Shown one piece after another: positions 18,901 through 27,024 of a stretch of 64,000 nt of DNA. Each line of letters starts with the position of its first letter. Within the stretch, counting starts at the first letter, position 1. The position numbers and the translations under genes were made by a program. This stretch comes from Simiduia aestuariiviva (GTDB lineage Bacteria; Pseudomonadota; Gammaproteobacteria; Pseudomonadales; Cellvibrionaceae): assembly GCF_014192475.1 (NCBI RefSeq), contig NZ_JACHXZ010000001.1, positions 629,819 to 693,818 of the forward strand. Reading direction: 5' to 3'. Below the pieces are notes generated by a model. The model did not search any database. It was given only the letters and a program-made list of their open reading frames with translations, and was not told the DNA's origin.

Positions 18901-20218
18901 CACTGGATTGGGGTTGGCGATCAGTCGCAAGCTCTGCCAATTATTGGGCGGCGATGTTGCCGTTGAATCTTCGCTGGGTGAGGGATCCACCTTTCGCTTC
19001 AATATTCAGCTCGCGGCGGTCACAGAAATACCCGGTCAGCGGTTGCCATGGCTGGGCGGTGCAAAGGTATTGGTGGCGTTGGAAAATAATCCGTCGCGGG
19101 CGGCGCTGTCACAGTTGTTACGCGCAACAGGGGCCGAAGTGTTTGAAGCCGATGGTTTGGAAGTGACCACAGAGTTACTGACGCAGTGCGATTATCATTG
19201 GGTATTTATTGGGCGGGAATATTGTTTGGCGCAGGGCTTGAGCGCCGAACACCCCGGTTGGCAGCGCGAGCATCAACGCCGTGTGTTGGTACATGGACAG
19301 CAGGTCGATCCTGATCACCAGTACATGGCGCAATTGGGTTTCACGGATCGGGTGGCGGCGCCGGTGACTGAATCGCGGCTAGTCGCATTATTACGTGGCG
19401 AACAACAAGCGGAGTCAGTGGAGCCGGTCACTCAGGATTTGGCCAAGGGACAAAAGGTTTTACTGGTGGAAGACAACGCCATCAATCGCGAAGTGGCCAC
19501 CATGATGTTAGAGGACCTCGGTTGTCGCGTGTTGGCGGCTGAGACTGGCCGCAGTGCCTTGGCTGTGCTGAAGACCAACCAGGATATTGGCTTGGTGTTT
19601 ATGGATTGTTTGATGCCTGAAATGGATGGGTTGGAGGCGACGCGACGAATCCGTCGCGGTGAGGCGGGTGTGCACGCACAGACGTTAACCGTGGTTGCGC
19701 TGACCGCCAATGCAATGCGAGGCGATCGCGAGCGGTGCATGGCCGCGGGTATGAATGATTTTGTCAGCAAGCCCATCAACGAAAGTGACTTGGTGCTGGT
19801 GCTCAAGAAATGGTTGTCCATTGAGGCAAGCAGCAATCGTGCAATGGCTGCGTCGGCCGAAGAAGTGTGGGATGAAAAATTTGCGCGACAGGCAGTGCGC
19901 CAAAGAACAGACCGATTGCGCTGGCTGTTGGAGCGCTTCCTCGATAGCTATGCCGACGTCACGGAACGTTGCGCCAGCTTGTTGGTCGATGAAGATTATC
20001 CCGCCCTGCAACTATTGGTGCACACCGTAAAAGGTGCCGCGGGGCAGTTGGGCGGGCGAGAATTGCAGGCCTGCGCCGATCAACTGGAGCACTACGTTCG
20101 GCAATGCGACTCTGCAGGTATTGCGGTGAGTATGGGAAAATTGAAAGACGCTAACTCGCGGTTAGCGGCGCGCTTGAAACAGTTTTTGGCAGACACTGAA
20201 GACATCGAACAGCGCTAA
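15941..20218 (+). CDS. CHASE-PAS4 hybrid sensor histidine kinase with receiver and HPt domains
   Basis: About 1425 residues. I prefer TTG 15941: GGAG lies six bases upstream and the chain starts with the first membrane helix; ATG 15860 is in frame but leaves only 45 bp to mgtE. Domains: membrane helix 12-32, periplasmic CHASE about 60-230, helix 266-286, four PAS domains (about 293, 418, 548 and 669 onward), HisKA with MSHEIRTP (His 813), HATPase (N box near 920, DTGIGM, GTGLGL), a degenerate receiver about 1035-1150 lacking a clear phospho-Asp, an intact receiver (VEDN, Asp 1222 in MDCLMPEMDG) and an HPt domain (His 1361 in HTVKGAAG). It senses an external ligand and starts a phosphorelay. 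No partner regulator is adjacent. The stop overlaps the convergent lysR gene. Confidence 0.93.
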   Translation: MRLARLTSSALPLMWVLILVLGLGLGLSAGAIYLDRLNSERYLQEQRALVLLQASTLRAQIEGNINSNIQSVLGLAAVIAAEPDINQEKFARYAAKIFAGRNQLRNLGGAPDMVMQLMYPMAGNEGAIGLNLAANAAQKQAALRARETGAIVVAGPVNLVQGGQAFIGRIPVFVGDDNAFWGAISAVIDLDRFYQASGVYDAPLRIALRGKDGLGAEGELFYGDQATFESAPILLDIGLATGSWQLAAMPIGGWSGYAPNRHWLRGALVLLIALILAPLGYSVLLLRRRIAEQARLQGLFSHSPVGLALCDARVGRVIEHNGTLRALLGEDVRGQPIEAVLQPNRESASAWTDILAGELSAVEMRATLADQSAQPQSLVVKAVRVSGAGSQPYIWVMVEDVTERERTSRELEDTNRQLSLVVDSTGVGFWDWHIFAKKIIVNDRWQQLLGLQLNEDHTVNAEDWQQWLHPQDKQRIEEFLAKAAVLTAENLTLDLRMRHVDGHWVWLHFSGRVVRWMGAKATRMVGTALDITASKRAAQKLIESQEQLNSFFSLSPVFMGISNAEGYFEVVNNHFVTKLGYDQDALNKMRILELIHPEDLEATKAAMRRLGAGKESVEFTSRLRAANGEYLSLVWSTRADPLRNKFYSTAVDMSETLRVQRAVERQQDMLEAMSEQGRIGAWEYDIPSKKSTWSLMAKEIHGVPPDFDPVVEETIKFYQAAGSAEQMTQCLMQGLKEAKPWRIELPIVTADGKHRWVASTGRTQMKNGRNVRMYGSFQDITERKNAEQQLLAAKEEAERAVKVKGEFLAMMSHEIRTPLNGVMGMLNLLKRTPLNANQSHHVDIAQRSAITLLSTINDILDFSKVDAGKLELAPRLFDLRQLLDDVVQILALSAHEKGIYLVLDQSHIPNVTVETDPDRLRQVLINLINNAIKFTEQGQVVVRAELDELRLSVAIIDTGIGMAEDTLADLFTPFSQVDSSSTRRFEGTGLGLAISRKLCQLLGGDVAVESSLGEGSTFRFNIQLAAVTEIPGQRLPWLGGAKVLVALENNPSRAALSQLLRATGAEVFEADGLEVTTELLTQCDYHWVFIGREYCLAQGLSAEHPGWQREHQRRVLVHGQQVDPDHQYMAQLGFTDRVAAPVTESRLVALLRGEQQAESVEPVTQDLAKGQKVLLVEDNAINREVATMMLEDLGCRVLAAETGRSALAVLKTNQDIGLVFMDCLMPEMDGLEATRRIRRGEAGVHAQTLTVVALTANAMRGDRERCMAAGMNDFVSKPINESDLVLVLKKWLSIEASSNRAMAASAEEVWDEKFARQAVRQRTDRLRWLLERFLDSYADVTERCASLLVDEDYPALQLLVHTVKGAAGQLGGRELQACADQLEHYVRQCDSAGIAVSMGKLKDANSRLAARLKQFLADTEDIEQR

Positions 20219-21120
20219 GGTTTTTCCCAGTAGCTTTGCTCGCCAAAAAACGCCACCAAAAAGTCGATAAACAAGCGCACCCGTTGTGGCACGAATCGGC
20301 TGGCGGGGTAGACCGCGTAGAGTGAGCGCCCAGCCAAACTGTAGTCGCCCAACACCGGCACCAATCGCCCCGCCGCCAAATCCTGCCAGCAAATAAAGCG
20401 TGGTGAAACGGCAATGCCATAGCCCTGAACAGCCATCGCATTTAAAAATTCCCCATTGTTTGCTTTGAGGCTTGAACGCCATTCGATGGAGTGGGGGTGA
20501 CCCTCTGGGCCGTGTAGCGTGATACTGCTGTGGCCGCTGGTGGTGTAATGCAATAGGCGGTGGTGGCGCAGGTCGTTTGGTTGCAGGGGGGTGCCCGCGC
20601 GCTTGAGGTAGTCGGGTGCGGCCACCAAACACAGGCTGATGGGCGCCAACTTTCGCGCGCGCAAATTGGAATCTGCCAAATCGCCAATGCGCAGCGATAG
20701 ATCGACGCCTGCTTCAATGAGGTTGACGAACTGGTCCGCCAGCTCCAGTTCGATGGTCAAGCCTGGGTAGCGCTCGCCAAAGGCCTGAATCGCCGGTGGT
20801 AGGTGCGCAACGCCAAAGGTCAGTGGGGCGGCAATGCGCAGTCGCCCTTGCAACCGGTGATTGTCTGGATTGACCTGCGCAGCCAGTTCGGCATTGGCAT
20901 CGAGTAGGCGCAGGGCCTGCTGATAGCAGCGTTGGCCAGCTTCGGTGAGGTGCCAGCGGCGCGTGGTGCGTGCAATCAATCGCGTGCCCAAACGGTTTTC
21001 TAGCATTGTGAGTTTGCGACTGACCGCTGATTTAGCTTGACCCAATTGTTCGGCCGCGCGCCCGATGCCGCCGGCCTCTGCAATGCGCACAAAATTTTCC
21101 AGTTCTTCAAGCTGTCCCAC
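20215..21120 (-). CDS. LysR-family transcriptional regulator
   Basis: 301 residues. The N-terminal winged helix is standard (LEELENFVRIAEAGGIGRAAEQLGQAKSAVSRKLTMLENRLGTRLIARTTR), followed by an effector-binding domain from about residue 90. GTG 21120 is the start, with GAGA upstream. It is divergent from the doxX-like gene 120 bp away, so DoxX and the dioxygenase behind it are its probable targets. Its 3' end overlaps the convergent kinase gene by four bases. Confidence 0.9.
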   Translation of the reverse strand: MGQLEELENFVRIAEAGGIGRAAEQLGQAKSAVSRKLTMLENRLGTRLIARTTRRWHLTEAGQRCYQQALRLLDANAELAAQVNPDNHRLQGRLRIAAPLTFGVAHLPPAIQAFGERYPGLTIELELADQFVNLIEAGVDLSLRIGDLADSNLRARKLAPISLCLVAAPDYLKRAGTPLQPNDLRHHRLLHYTTSGHSSITLHGPEGHPHSIEWRSSLKANNGEFLNAMAVQGYGIAVSPRFICWQDLAAGRLVPVLGDYSLAGRSLYAVYPASRFVPQRVRLFIDFLVAFFGEQSYWEKP

Positions 21121-21142
21121 AATTGTTCTCTTAATAGCAATT
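21121..21142. promoter_or_regulatory. Candidate LysR/autoregulatory inverted repeat
   Basis: AATTG at 21121-21125 and CAATT at 21138-21142 form a dyad with a 12-base centre (T-N11-A spacing is available inside it). It lies against the lysR start and within the lysR-doxX gap. Binding is inferred from position only. Confidence 0.4.
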
Positions 21143-21239
21143 ATGTATTGAAATTTAGCCAGTTTATCTACTTTATGGCAATAACTAATATGGTCTCCAT
21201 GGCGTGTGCCATAACTTTAATCACCGAGAGGAATTCACT

Positions 21240-21626
21240 ATGAAACAGTTAGCACAGATTGCTTCACCCTTAGGCCGCACGCTTTTGGCACTGATATTTG
21301 TCATGTCTGGCGCCAGTAAAATCACCGCCTATGCCGCCACTCAGGGCTACATGGAGGCCTTCGGTATTCCGGGCGTCCTGCTGCCGCTGGTGATCGGCCT
21401 AGAAATCGCTGGCGGCTTGGCGTTGGCAGTGGGTTGGCAGGCGCGCTGGGCAGCCTTAGGCTTGGCGGGTTTTTCAGTGGTGTCCGGCGTGGTGTTTCAC
21501 AGCGACTTTGGCAACCAAATGCAGATGATCATGTTTATGAAAAACCTGAGCATGGCGGGCGCGCTGTTGTTCATCGTAGCCAATGGACCCGGTTTAATCG
21601 CCCTCGATAATCGCAAAGCTGCGTAG
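21240..21626 (+). CDS. DoxX-family membrane protein
   Basis: 128 residues with four hydrophobic helices. The DoxX signature is clear: GRTLLALIFVMSGASKITAYAATQGYMEAFGIPG and later GLEIAGGLALAVGWQARWAAL. ATG 21240 has GAGAGGA just upstream. DoxX proteins are small inner-membrane proteins linked with quinone or thiol redox stress. It forms a unit with the dioxygenase gene 57 bp downstream and is divergent from the LysR gene, a common arrangement. Confidence 0.88.
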   Translation: MKQLAQIASPLGRTLLALIFVMSGASKITAYAATQGYMEAFGIPGVLLPLVIGLEIAGGLALAVGWQARWAALGLAGFSVVSGVVFHSDFGNQMQMIMFMKNLSMAGALLFIVANGPGLIALDNRKAA

Positions 21627-21683
21627 CTAAAACGTCATCCATCGGGCGCTTGTCTTAGGCGCCTGCGCATTGTTGGAGCCACT

Positions 21684-22481
21684 ATGAACATAGCCTTTGT
21701 CTCCCACGGTGGCGGTCCGCTACCTGTGTTAGGTGATCCAGACCACGCACAACTGCGGCGCAGTTTTGCATTGCTTCGGTCACAGCTACCTGCCCACCCG
21801 AGTGTCGTGGTGGTGGTCAGTGCACACTGGGAGGCGCGGGGCTTTCAAATCAATGCCGCGGCCCAGCCGCCCCTGCTGTTCGACTATCAAGGCTTCCCAG
21901 CCGAGAGTTACCAGTTAAGCTACCCTGCGCCAGGCCAGCCAGAATTGGCTGCATCATTGATCGCGGCGCTGAATCATTGGGGACTGGCAGCGCAAACGGT
22001 GGAGCGCGGCTGGGATCACGGAGTGTTTGTGCCGCTGCTGTTGCTCTACCCGGCGGCCAGGATTCCGGTGTTGCAGGTGTCGCTGGACGCGAGCCTCGAT
22101 CCGGCAATGCACTGGCGACTGGGGCAAGCCCTTGCGCGTGGCTTGCCCGCCGATGCGCTGCTACTGGGTTCGGGTTTTAGTTTTCACAATTTACCGGCGT
22201 TTTTTGGCCCTAAATCCGCCGAGGTAATTTCCGCCAGCGACGGCTTTGCTCACTGGTTAGATCGTACGCTGGTAACTGAATGGCAGAGCGCCACCGTGGA
22301 ATCCACATTGAGCGCTTGGCAAGAGGCACCTCATGCGCGTTTTAACCACCCGCGCGAAGAGCACCTGCTGCCCTTGCTGGTATGCGCAGCTGCCGCCAAG
22401 GGCCCGGCGCAAGTGCAGCGCTTTGAGGTGATGGGCGTGGCGGCGCGGAATTATTTTTGGGCAGAAAGTTCACAGGCCTAG
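21684..22481 (+). CDS. DODA-type class III extradiol dioxygenase
   Basis: 265 residues of the LigB superfamily, 4,5-DOPA dioxygenase (YgiD) branch. Expected iron/zinc ligands are seen: SHGGGPLPVL (His near residue 8), VVVSAHWEARGF, and WDHGVFVPLLLLYP with GSGFSFHNLPAFF further on. The reaction is ring opening of catechol-type substrates by O2; the natural substrate of this branch is uncertain. RBS TTGGAG precedes ATG 21684. Probably induced through the divergent LysR regulator. Confidence 0.88.
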   Translation: MNIAFVSHGGGPLPVLGDPDHAQLRRSFALLRSQLPAHPSVVVVVSAHWEARGFQINAAAQPPLLFDYQGFPAESYQLSYPAPGQPELAASLIAALNHWGLAAQTVERGWDHGVFVPLLLLYPAARIPVLQVSLDASLDPAMHWRLGQALARGLPADALLLGSGFSFHNLPAFFGPKSAEVISASDGFAHWLDRTLVTEWQSATVESTLSAWQEAPHARFNHPREEHLLPLLVCAAAAKGPAQVQRFEVMGVAARNYFWAESSQA

Positions 22482-22490
22482 GGCGAGTCT

Positions 22491-22712
22491 CTAGATTTTT
22501 GAACAACAGCCGCCGTCCTGCTGAATGGGTGGGCAGGGCACGCTGCCGTAGGAGCAAAACACACAGCAGTCGCCCGGTTTTGGTTGGAGTACTGTTTGGC
22601 ATTGGGTGCATTCGTAGAACCACTGGCAGGCGTCGGTGGGCATGGTCTCCAGCACGCTGTGTGCGCACTGTGGGCAGGTGAGTGTGGAGTCGAGCAGCAC
22701 GGATTTAGTCAT
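22491..22712 (-). CDS. GDCCVxC-type small Cys-rich protein, copy 1 (mer operon)
   Basis: 73 residues. The name-giving motif GDCCVFCSYGSVPCPP is present, plus two C-x-x-C pairs (CPQC, CTQC) that look like a zinc-ribbon start, and a CC pair near the C terminus. The start ATG 22712 lies inside the end of merP (8-bp overlap). Such proteins accompany mer genes in many bacteria and are thought to bind mercury or guard thiols; this is not proven. A paralogue lies at 27774. Confidence 0.85.
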   Translation of the reverse strand: MTKSVLLDSTLTCPQCAHSVLETMPTDACQWFYECTQCQTVLQPKPGDCCVFCSYGSVPCPPIQQDGGCCSKI

Positions 22713-23010
22713 TGCCTGTAGTGCTCTCGTCGGCGGATGAAACAAGGCTGGATGGGTAGCCGGCGTTGGTGGTGGCGGCTATGAGCGCGGCCACTGGCGC
22801 TTGTGCGTCATCAAATTGCACCACCGCTTGACGGGTTTCCATGCTGACCGCCACTTCGCCCACACCGGGCACCTGTTGCAGGGCTTTTTTCACAGTGATG
22901 GGGCAGGTCATGCAGTTCATGCCGGGCACCGCTAATGTTATCTGTTGATCGGCGGCCAAAGCGCCGCCACTGACCATCAGTGCCGTCAAAACACACAATA
23001 ATTTATTCAT
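22705..23010 (-). CDS. merP: MerP periplasmic mercury-binding protein
   Basis: 101 residues. A signal peptide (1-19, ending ALA) precedes a heavy-metal-associated domain with the ligand motif GMNCMTCPITVKKAL (C-x-x-C) and the ferredoxin-like fold text VSMETRQAVVQFDD. MerP captures Hg(II) in the periplasm and passes it to MerT. A strong RBS (AAGGTG) precedes ATG 23010. It sits between merT and the GDCCVxC gene in one transcription unit. Confidence 0.92.
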   Translation of the reverse strand: MNKLLCVLTALMVSGGALAADQQITLAVPGMNCMTCPITVKKALQQVPGVGEVAVSMETRQAVVQFDDAQAPVAALIAATTNAGYPSSLVSSADESTTGND

Positions 23011-23046
23011 ATCACACCTTTTAAGGTTGGTAGATGACAGCTTGCG

Positions 23047-23406
23047 CTAGTAAAACCACAGCAACCAATAAGGGCTGGCCACCAACGCCGCCGCCACGAT
23101 TAGCAATATCAGAAAAATTTTTTGTCTGCGCCCGCGCGTGGTTTCCTGGGCGCAGACAGTTTCAGCCGCACATTCGGATTGTGGTTTGAATAACTGCCAG
23201 CCAGACCAACCAAACAGCGCGCACACGGCAATAATGAAAATTGGGCGGTAGGGTTCAAGAGCAGTGAGGTGACTGATCCAGGCACCGCTAATGCCTAGCG
23301 AAAGCAACACCAATGGCCCAGCGCAACACAGGCTTGCGCCAACTGCCGCCATGAAACCACCTAGGCTCGTCCACCGCGCAGTGTTCTGCTTAATTGTCTC
23401 GTTCAT
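23047..23406 (-). CDS. merT: MerT mercuric ion transporter
   Basis: 119 residues with three hydrophobic helices. Helix 1 carries the vicinal cysteines of MerT (GASLCCAGPLVLLSLGISGAW) and a second Cys pair lies in the cytoplasmic loop (ECAAETVC). It accepts Hg(II) from MerP and moves it inward. I start at ATG 23406: the ATG at 23433 falls at or before the predicted transcription start of the mer promoter. No merA follows, which is unusual for an import system. Confidence 0.92.
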   Translation of the reverse strand: MNETIKQNTARWTSLGGFMAAVGASLCCAGPLVLLSLGISGAWISHLTALEPYRPIFIIAVCALFGWSGWQLFKPQSECAAETVCAQETTRGRRQKIFLILLIVAAALVASPYWLLWFY

Positions 23407-23436
23407 GGGGCTGGGTCCGACTGAGTATCGCATCTG

Positions 23437-23468
23437 AGATTAGCTTCCGTACCTAAGTACAGAGTCAA
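23437..23468 (-). promoter_or_regulatory. MerR-type mer promoter/operator
   Basis: Read on the minus strand: -35 TTGACT (23463-23468), then the dyad CTGTACTTAGGTACGGAAG, with GTAC half-sites, then -10 TAATCT (23437-23442). The spacer is 20 bp, the over-long spacing that MerR-family activators untwist. It closely resembles the known merT operator. merR itself is not adjacent but lies at 28085. Confidence 0.9.
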
Positions 23469-23512
23469 GGGCGCGGTTGCGGAATCAAGGACGATGTGTC
23501 GGATAGCGCGCG

Positions 23513-24697
23513 TCAGCGTTTTGGTAGCCCCAGTGACAGGAGCGCCGCCACGGCGATAAATGCCGACGACACCCACAGGCAGGCGCCGAGCCCTGCACTT
23601 TGAAACAGCCAGCCCGAAAGCAAGGTGCCGAGTAGGCGCCCCAAGGCGTTAGCCATGTAGTAAAAGCCCACGTCGAGTGACACGCCATCATCGCTGGCGT
23701 AACTCACAATGAGGAAGCTGTGCAGCGAAGAGTTGATGGCAAACAGCGCACCGAATGTTAATAGCCCCGCTACCAACACCGTGGGCGCATGCCATGAGAG
23801 CGTGAGCGAAAACGCAATCGCCGCGGGAATGAGGCTTAGCAGCAACGCCCAGTGCACCGCATGGCGGCCGCTGGGTTGGCGGCCCGTTAGTTTGGGTGCG
23901 AGTGATTGCACGATGCCGTAGCCAATGATCCAGAGCGCGAGAAAACCGCCCACGCGCCAGTGATCCCAGCCGAATTCACTGGCCAAAAATACCGGCAGTG
24001 CCACCACAAACCAGACATCGCGCGCGCCGAAAAGAAACAGGCGTGCGGCCGATAAAAAATTGATGGCGCGGCTTTTAGAAAATAGGTCGCGGAATTTTGG
24101 TTTGCGGCTGGCGCGCCCCAGCGACTGCGTTAACGTGGTTAGGCTGAATAACCATACCAGCAATAACAGGATCGCCATTGCGAGCACCGCGCCGGTAAAC
24201 CCCAGCGCACTTAGCAGCGCGCCTCCCAGAAAAAAGCCGGCGCCCTTGAGTGCGTTTTTCGAGCCGGTGAGCAAGGCAATCCAGCGATAAAGTTGCCCCG
24301 GTGCCGAGGCCGGAACCAGCAATTTAATGGCGCTTTTGGCGCTCATTTTGTTTAAGTCTTTGGCGATGCCCGACAGCGCCTGTGCCCCCATAACCCAGGG
24401 CACCGTGAGCCAATGTGCGGGCACTAACAATAAACCCAGCGCGACAATTTGCAGCGCCAAGCCCAAGTTCATGGTTTGATTCAAACCCAGTCGCGCGCCC
24501 AGCCAACCGCCCAGTAAATTCGTGATGACACCAAACAGTTCGTAGAACACGAACAACAGCGCAATAGCGAGCGGGCTGTAACCCAAACCGTAAAAATAGA
24601 GCACCACCAACATGCGCAGTGCGCCGTCGGTGAGGGTAAAGGCCCAGTAGTTGCCGGTAACGAGGGCGTACTGTTGCAGGGGGCTGGCCAATGCCAT
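23513..24697 (-). CDS. arsJ: ArsJ organoarsenical efflux permease (MFS)
   Basis: 394 residues, 12 hydrophobic helices. It opens with YALVTGNYWAFTLTDGALRMLVVLYFYGLGYSPLAIALLF, typical of ArsJ, and includes GIAKDLNKMSAKSAIK and GSKNALKGAGFFLGG. ArsJ exports 1-arseno-3-phosphoglycerate, made by the GAPDH next door, giving arsenate resistance without reduction. It follows that GAPDH gene by 4 bp and precedes the mer promoter. Confidence 0.92.
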   Translation of the reverse strand: MALASPLQQYALVTGNYWAFTLTDGALRMLVVLYFYGLGYSPLAIALLFVFYELFGVITNLLGGWLGARLGLNQTMNLGLALQIVALGLLLVPAHWLTVPWVMGAQALSGIAKDLNKMSAKSAIKLLVPASAPGQLYRWIALLTGSKNALKGAGFFLGGALLSALGFTGAVLAMAILLLLVWLFSLTTLTQSLGRASRKPKFRDLFSKSRAINFLSAARLFLFGARDVWFVVALPVFLASEFGWDHWRVGGFLALWIIGYGIVQSLAPKLTGRQPSGRHAVHWALLLSLIPAAIAFSLTLSWHAPTVLVAGLLTFGALFAINSSLHSFLIVSYASDDGVSLDVGFYYMANALGRLLGTLLSGWLFQSAGLGACLWVSSAFIAVAALLSLGLPKR

Positions 24698-24701
24698 GGG
24701 T

Positions 24702-25700
24702 CTATTGCCCTACCATGCGCGCCAGATCCACCACGCGATTGGCGTAGCCCCATTCGTTGTCGTACCAGGCGTAGATTTTTACTTGGGTGCCGTTGATTAC
24801 CAGCGTCGATTGCGCATCAATAATGCTGGAGCGCGGATCGGTTTTGTAATCCACGCTAACCAAGGGGCGGGTTTCATAGCCCAAAATGCCGGCCAGTTCA
24901 CCCGCTGCCGCTTCGGCCAGAAACTGGTTCACCTGTTCCGCAGTGGTGGCGCGCGCCACTTCAAACACGCAGTCGGTGAGCGAGGCGTTGGCTAGCGGTA
25001 CGCGCACGGCGTGGCCATTCAGTTTGCCTTTCAATTCGGGAAAGATGTGGGTGATGGCGGTGGCCGAGCCGGTGGTGGTGGGAATCAAACTTTGGCCGCA
25101 GGCGCGCGCGCGCCGCAAGTCTTTGTGCGGGGCATCTAAAATAGTTTGGGTGTTGGTGAGGTCGTGAATGGTGGTCATGCTGCCGTGCACAATACCCAAT
25201 TTTTCGTGAATCACTTTGACCACGGGTGCAAGACAGTTGGTGGTGCAACTGGCGGCCGTCACGATGGGGTGCGCATCCGGCTGGTACAAATGCTGGTTGA
25301 CGCCCATCACTACGTTGAGCACGCCGTCCTCTTTTACTGGTGCCGTGACCACTACCCGCTTCACACCTTGGTCTAAGTAGGCCTGCAAGTCTGCCTTGCG
25401 ATTAAATTTGCCAGAGGCCTCAATCACCAGGTCGCAGCCGGACCAATCGGTGTCGCCAATGCGCGTATTTTGGCTGCAGCGAATGGCTTGGCTGCCGATC
25501 ACAATGTCGTTGTCTAGATGGCTTGCATCAAACTGCCAGCGGCCGTGTACCGAGTCAAAATTGAGCAGGTGGGCCAAGGTTTCGGCACTGCCCGCAGGCT
25601 CATTTACCTGCACAAAATTCAGCGGTGATTGGCCAAAACCCGCCCGTAAACTCAAGCGGCCCATGCGCCCAAAACCGTTGATGCCGACATTAATGCTCAT
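24702..25700 (-). CDS. ArsJ-associated glyceraldehyde-3-phosphate dehydrogenase
   Basis: 332 residues. NAD-binding N-terminal domain ([19 protein letters not shown]), catalytic Cys in [11 protein letters not shown] (near residue 150), and [25 protein letters not shown]. In this context it uses arsenate in place of phosphate to form 1-arseno-3-phosphoglycerate for ArsJ. The tight arsR-gapdh-arsJ order separates it from the glycolytic gene. ATG 25700. Confidence 0.92.
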   Translation of the reverse strand: MSINVGINGFGRMGRLSLRAGFGQSPLNFVQVNEPAGSAETLAHLLNFDSVHGRWQFDASHLDNDIVIGSQAIRCSQNTRIGDTDWSGCDLVIEASGKFNRKADLQAYLDQGVKRVVVTAPVKEDGVLNVVMGVNQHLYQPDAHPIVTAASCTTNCLAPVVKVIHEKLGIVHGSMTTIHDLTNTQTILDAPHKDLRRARACGQSLIPTTTGSATAITHIFPELKGKLNGHAVRVPLANASLTDCVFEVARATTAEQVNQFLAEAAAGELAGILGYETRPLVSVDYKTDPRSSIIDAQSTLVINGTQVKIYAWYDNEWGYANRVVDLARMVGQ

Positions 25701-25715
25701 GATGGATTCGCTCCG

Positions 25716-26063
25716 TTAGCAACAGGCTTGCGCGCGCGTGGGGCGATCGCCCATGTGCGCCAATTGTTGCAGGTGTTGAGATAAAAATTGTGGGTTTGCC
25801 GCCAGTGATTCGGCCAGCACCGCGTGGCACCAAGTGGCCAAGTCGGGGTTGATGCGGTAGTAGACCCACTGGCCCTGACGGCGGTCCAACAGCACGTCTG
25901 CCTGGCGCAATTGCGCCAGATGGCGCGATATTTTCGGCTGGCTCTCTCCGAGCGCACAGGTGAGTTCACACACGCACAGCTCGCCTTCGCGGCAGATCAA
26001 CAGCAGGCTTTTCAGGCGGGTGTCGTCGGCCAGTAATTTGAAAAAGTGGGTGGGGTGCACCAT
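25716..26063 (-). CDS. arsR: ArsR-family arsenic-responsive repressor
   Basis: 115 residues from ATG 26063 (AAGGAG upstream). Winged helix with FKLLADDTRLKSLLLICREGELCVCELTCAL: the Cys residues of ELCVCELTC are the arsenite-binding type seen in ArsR. The recognition helix reads SQPKISRHLAQLRQADVL. Ends with CC. First gene of the arsR-gapdh-arsJ operon, and probably represses it through the palindrome at 26118-26141. Confidence 0.9.
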   Translation of the reverse strand: MVHPTHFFKLLADDTRLKSLLLICREGELCVCELTCALGESQPKISRHLAQLRQADVLLDRRQGQWVYYRINPDLATWCHAVLAESLAANPQFLSQHLQQLAHMGDRPTRAQACC

Positions 26064-26117
26064 GGGCTCCTTCGTTAGTCGCGTGAGGTGGCAGGGGTTG
26101 GCAAATGTTGTGGCGCA

Positions 26118-26166
26118 ATATATATGAAATTTCATATATATGGAATATCGAATGTGCGTCTGTCAA
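26118..26166 (-). promoter_or_regulatory. ars promoter with ArsR operator palindrome
   Basis: A perfect 24-bp palindrome spans 26118-26141, centred on GAAATTTC with ATATAT arms. A -35 TTGACA (minus strand) lies at 26161-26166, and an AT-rich -10 (CATATA, 18 bp away) overlaps the edge of the palindrome, so a repressor bound there would block the polymerase. It lies 55 bp before arsR. Confidence 0.8.
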
Positions 26167-26171
26167 GGCAA

Positions 26172-26942
26172 CTAGTTGGCTTGGGTGGACTCGGAAAAGC
26201 TATGCAGTGGGTGGTGGGGGTCGCTGAGGATTTCTTTGATCACTTCGGCTAGCGGGGGCGCTAGGTGACGGTGCTTGCTATTGAGGTAAGGGTAGGCCCC
26301 GTAGGCGGCGAGCACGCCGACCTTGTGGGGTGCGGGTGAACCAATTTCGTCGAGTGCTGCGTTCAAGAGTGCCTCTGGCACTACCATGATGTCGAGCCGA
26401 TTGGCGGTTAGCATTCTGATGCCGTGGGTGATTTCTGAAAATTGCGAAAGATAGCGGCTAGGTAGTTTTGCTAACAGCGCTTCTTGTGCGGCATGCCCCC
26501 TTGGGTAGCCTATGCGGAGCTTTAGATTGAGAATGTTGTCGGCTGTTATTGGGGGAAGATCGTCGCGAAAGCTATAGGCACTGAGCTTAAAGTGCACGAG
26601 CAGGGCGTCCACCCGCACTAGATTTTGATAGCTTGGATTGTCATTCAGTTTGCCGAGTCGCGCACATTCACCGTCGGTTATGCCCTCGTTGGCATCGGAT
26701 AGGCTTCTGCGGCCGGGTCGATCGCGCAACACAAAGTTGTAGCCAAGCTGGCTGAAGGCTTGCGTGTACAAGGCGTGCAAATGGCCAATGAGTTTTGAGT
26801 CGGGTGTCACGGCGCAGCTAAACGTGATCGTGGGCCTTTGCGCCGCCGTGGATGAGCCACAGGCGCCCGCTGCGGTACAAAGGCACAGTATCCAAATAAG
26901 TGCGCGCAAGGTGCGCTGACTATTGTTTGGCAAACATGTCAT
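26172..26942 (-). CDS. Periplasmic solute-binding-like protein
   Basis: 256 residues. A signal peptide (about 1-33) is followed by a family-3 solute-binding fold lacking the usual first motif but with GYPRGHAAQEALLAKLPSRY and LTANRLDIMVVPEALLNAAL, typical of the second lobe. No transporter genes are adjacent. It lies between the ars promoter and the manganese exporter and appears to be a single gene. Distant relative of the proteins at 6727 and 7745; ligand unknown. Confidence 0.7.
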   Translation of the reverse strand: MTCLPNNSQRTLRALIWILCLCTAAGACGSSTAAQRPTITFSCAVTPDSKLIGHLHALYTQAFSQLGYNFVLRDRPGRRSLSDANEGITDGECARLGKLNDNPSYQNLVRVDALLVHFKLSAYSFRDDLPPITADNILNLKLRIGYPRGHAAQEALLAKLPSRYLSQFSEITHGIRMLTANRLDIMVVPEALLNAALDEIGSPAPHKVGVLAAYGAYPYLNSKHRHLAPPLAEVIKEILSDPHHPLHSFSESTQAN

Positions 26943-27024
26943 GGTGAACCGCTGATCGTGGTGGCGCCTAAAGTGGTGGATAACTCTAAAGTCGATAAAT
27001 TTATAGTCGAAAACGCTCAGAAAA

